From positions 24,694,001 to 24,758,000 of the forward strand of contig OY754469.1 in the NCBI GenBank assembly GCA_963575645.1: a stretch of 64,000 bases of DNA, in the 5' to 3' direction. The stretch is from Xanthostigma xanthostigma. Its lineage: Eukaryota; Arthropoda; Insecta; Raphidioptera; Raphidiidae. The position numbers and the translations under genes were made by a program. Positions 63,716-64,000 of this stretch are shown in pieces. The number at the start of each line of letters is the position of its first letter. Positions within the stretch are counted from its first letter, which is position 1. Under the pieces are notes generated by a model. It searched no databases. It had not been told where the DNA came from and worked only from the letters and a program-made list of their open reading frames with translations.

Positions 63716-64000
63716 ATTTCAAACGTATGCTATAATATTATGTAATGTAAGTACTGTCAGTACAGTACAGGTGCAAAAATCCAAAACTTTACAGTTTTCA
63801 TTTATAAAAATATTCTAGATAACGCGAATTTTGTTATAAGTCTGACTGTTTTCGATAACGGCGTGATCAAGTAGTGCTGGATTTTTGGGATAATCTGCTA
63901 AAAATCACCATTAAAAACATTTAGTTTTGCATTAAGAAACTCTCTAAAGGGTTATAGCTTCAGTCATATACAAAAATGCAGACCAATTTATTGCACAGAA

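Overview
The window looks like nuclear DNA of an insect, probably a lepidopteran. It is AT-rich, the genes are split by spliceosomal introns, and interspersed repeats fill most of the sequence. The order is suggested by repeat families I associate with moth and butterfly genomes (an element starting AGGGTTCCGTAC and ending GACCGGTTTTTT, an 'AACCGACG...GGAGGAGGTTCTCAA' repeat, and a 'TCAATCGGATAACGGGAAGTG' repeat). That assignment rests on memory and was not searched.

Three protein-coding host genes can be supported. (1) At 5244-7238 (+) are the last four exons of a gene for a protein with a bacterial-type phosphonate/phosphate-binding fold (PhnD-like); its first exon or exons were not found. 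(2) At 7512-7826 (-), tail to tail with it, is a complete two-exon gene of 84 codons for MRPS36/KGD4, the small adaptor of the mitochondrial 2-oxoglutarate dehydrogenase complex. (3) At 17476-47240 (-) are ten exons of a GRK2-type G-protein-coupled receptor kinase (insect Gprk1 type). All splice phases agree and the exons join into 604 codons plus stop, covering the end of the RGS-homology region, the kinase domain and the PH domain. The N-terminal exons, about 85 residues, were not found and probably lie beyond position 47240 or outside the window.

The rest is mobile and repetitive DNA, much of it inside GRK introns. Two hAT-like elements and one Harbinger-like element have both ends and target-site duplications visible. 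There are several LINE remnants; the largest, at about 60645-62700 (-), still shows reverse transcriptase and RNase H motifs. Long palindromes are unusually frequent (3361-4100, 8765-10205, 25058-27550, 31481-31824, 45498-45936, 47552-50262, 50461-50731). A 5.9-kb segment (21675-27578), bounded by a 32-bp inverted repeat, holds an array of GCGCATGCGC units, a 120-bp satellite in which nearly every unit carries a CRE palindrome and an AAGATGGCGG motif, and a 2.5-kb palindrome. An inverted copy of the satellite lies at 39796-40190.

The most interesting reading is architectural. The two inverted satellite blocks flank exactly five GRK exons. Those exons total 942 nt, begin and end in phase 0 and encode most of the kinase domain, so intron pairing could favour an in-frame circular RNA. 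No bacterial operon, CRISPR array, rRNA gene or convincing functional tRNA gene was seen.
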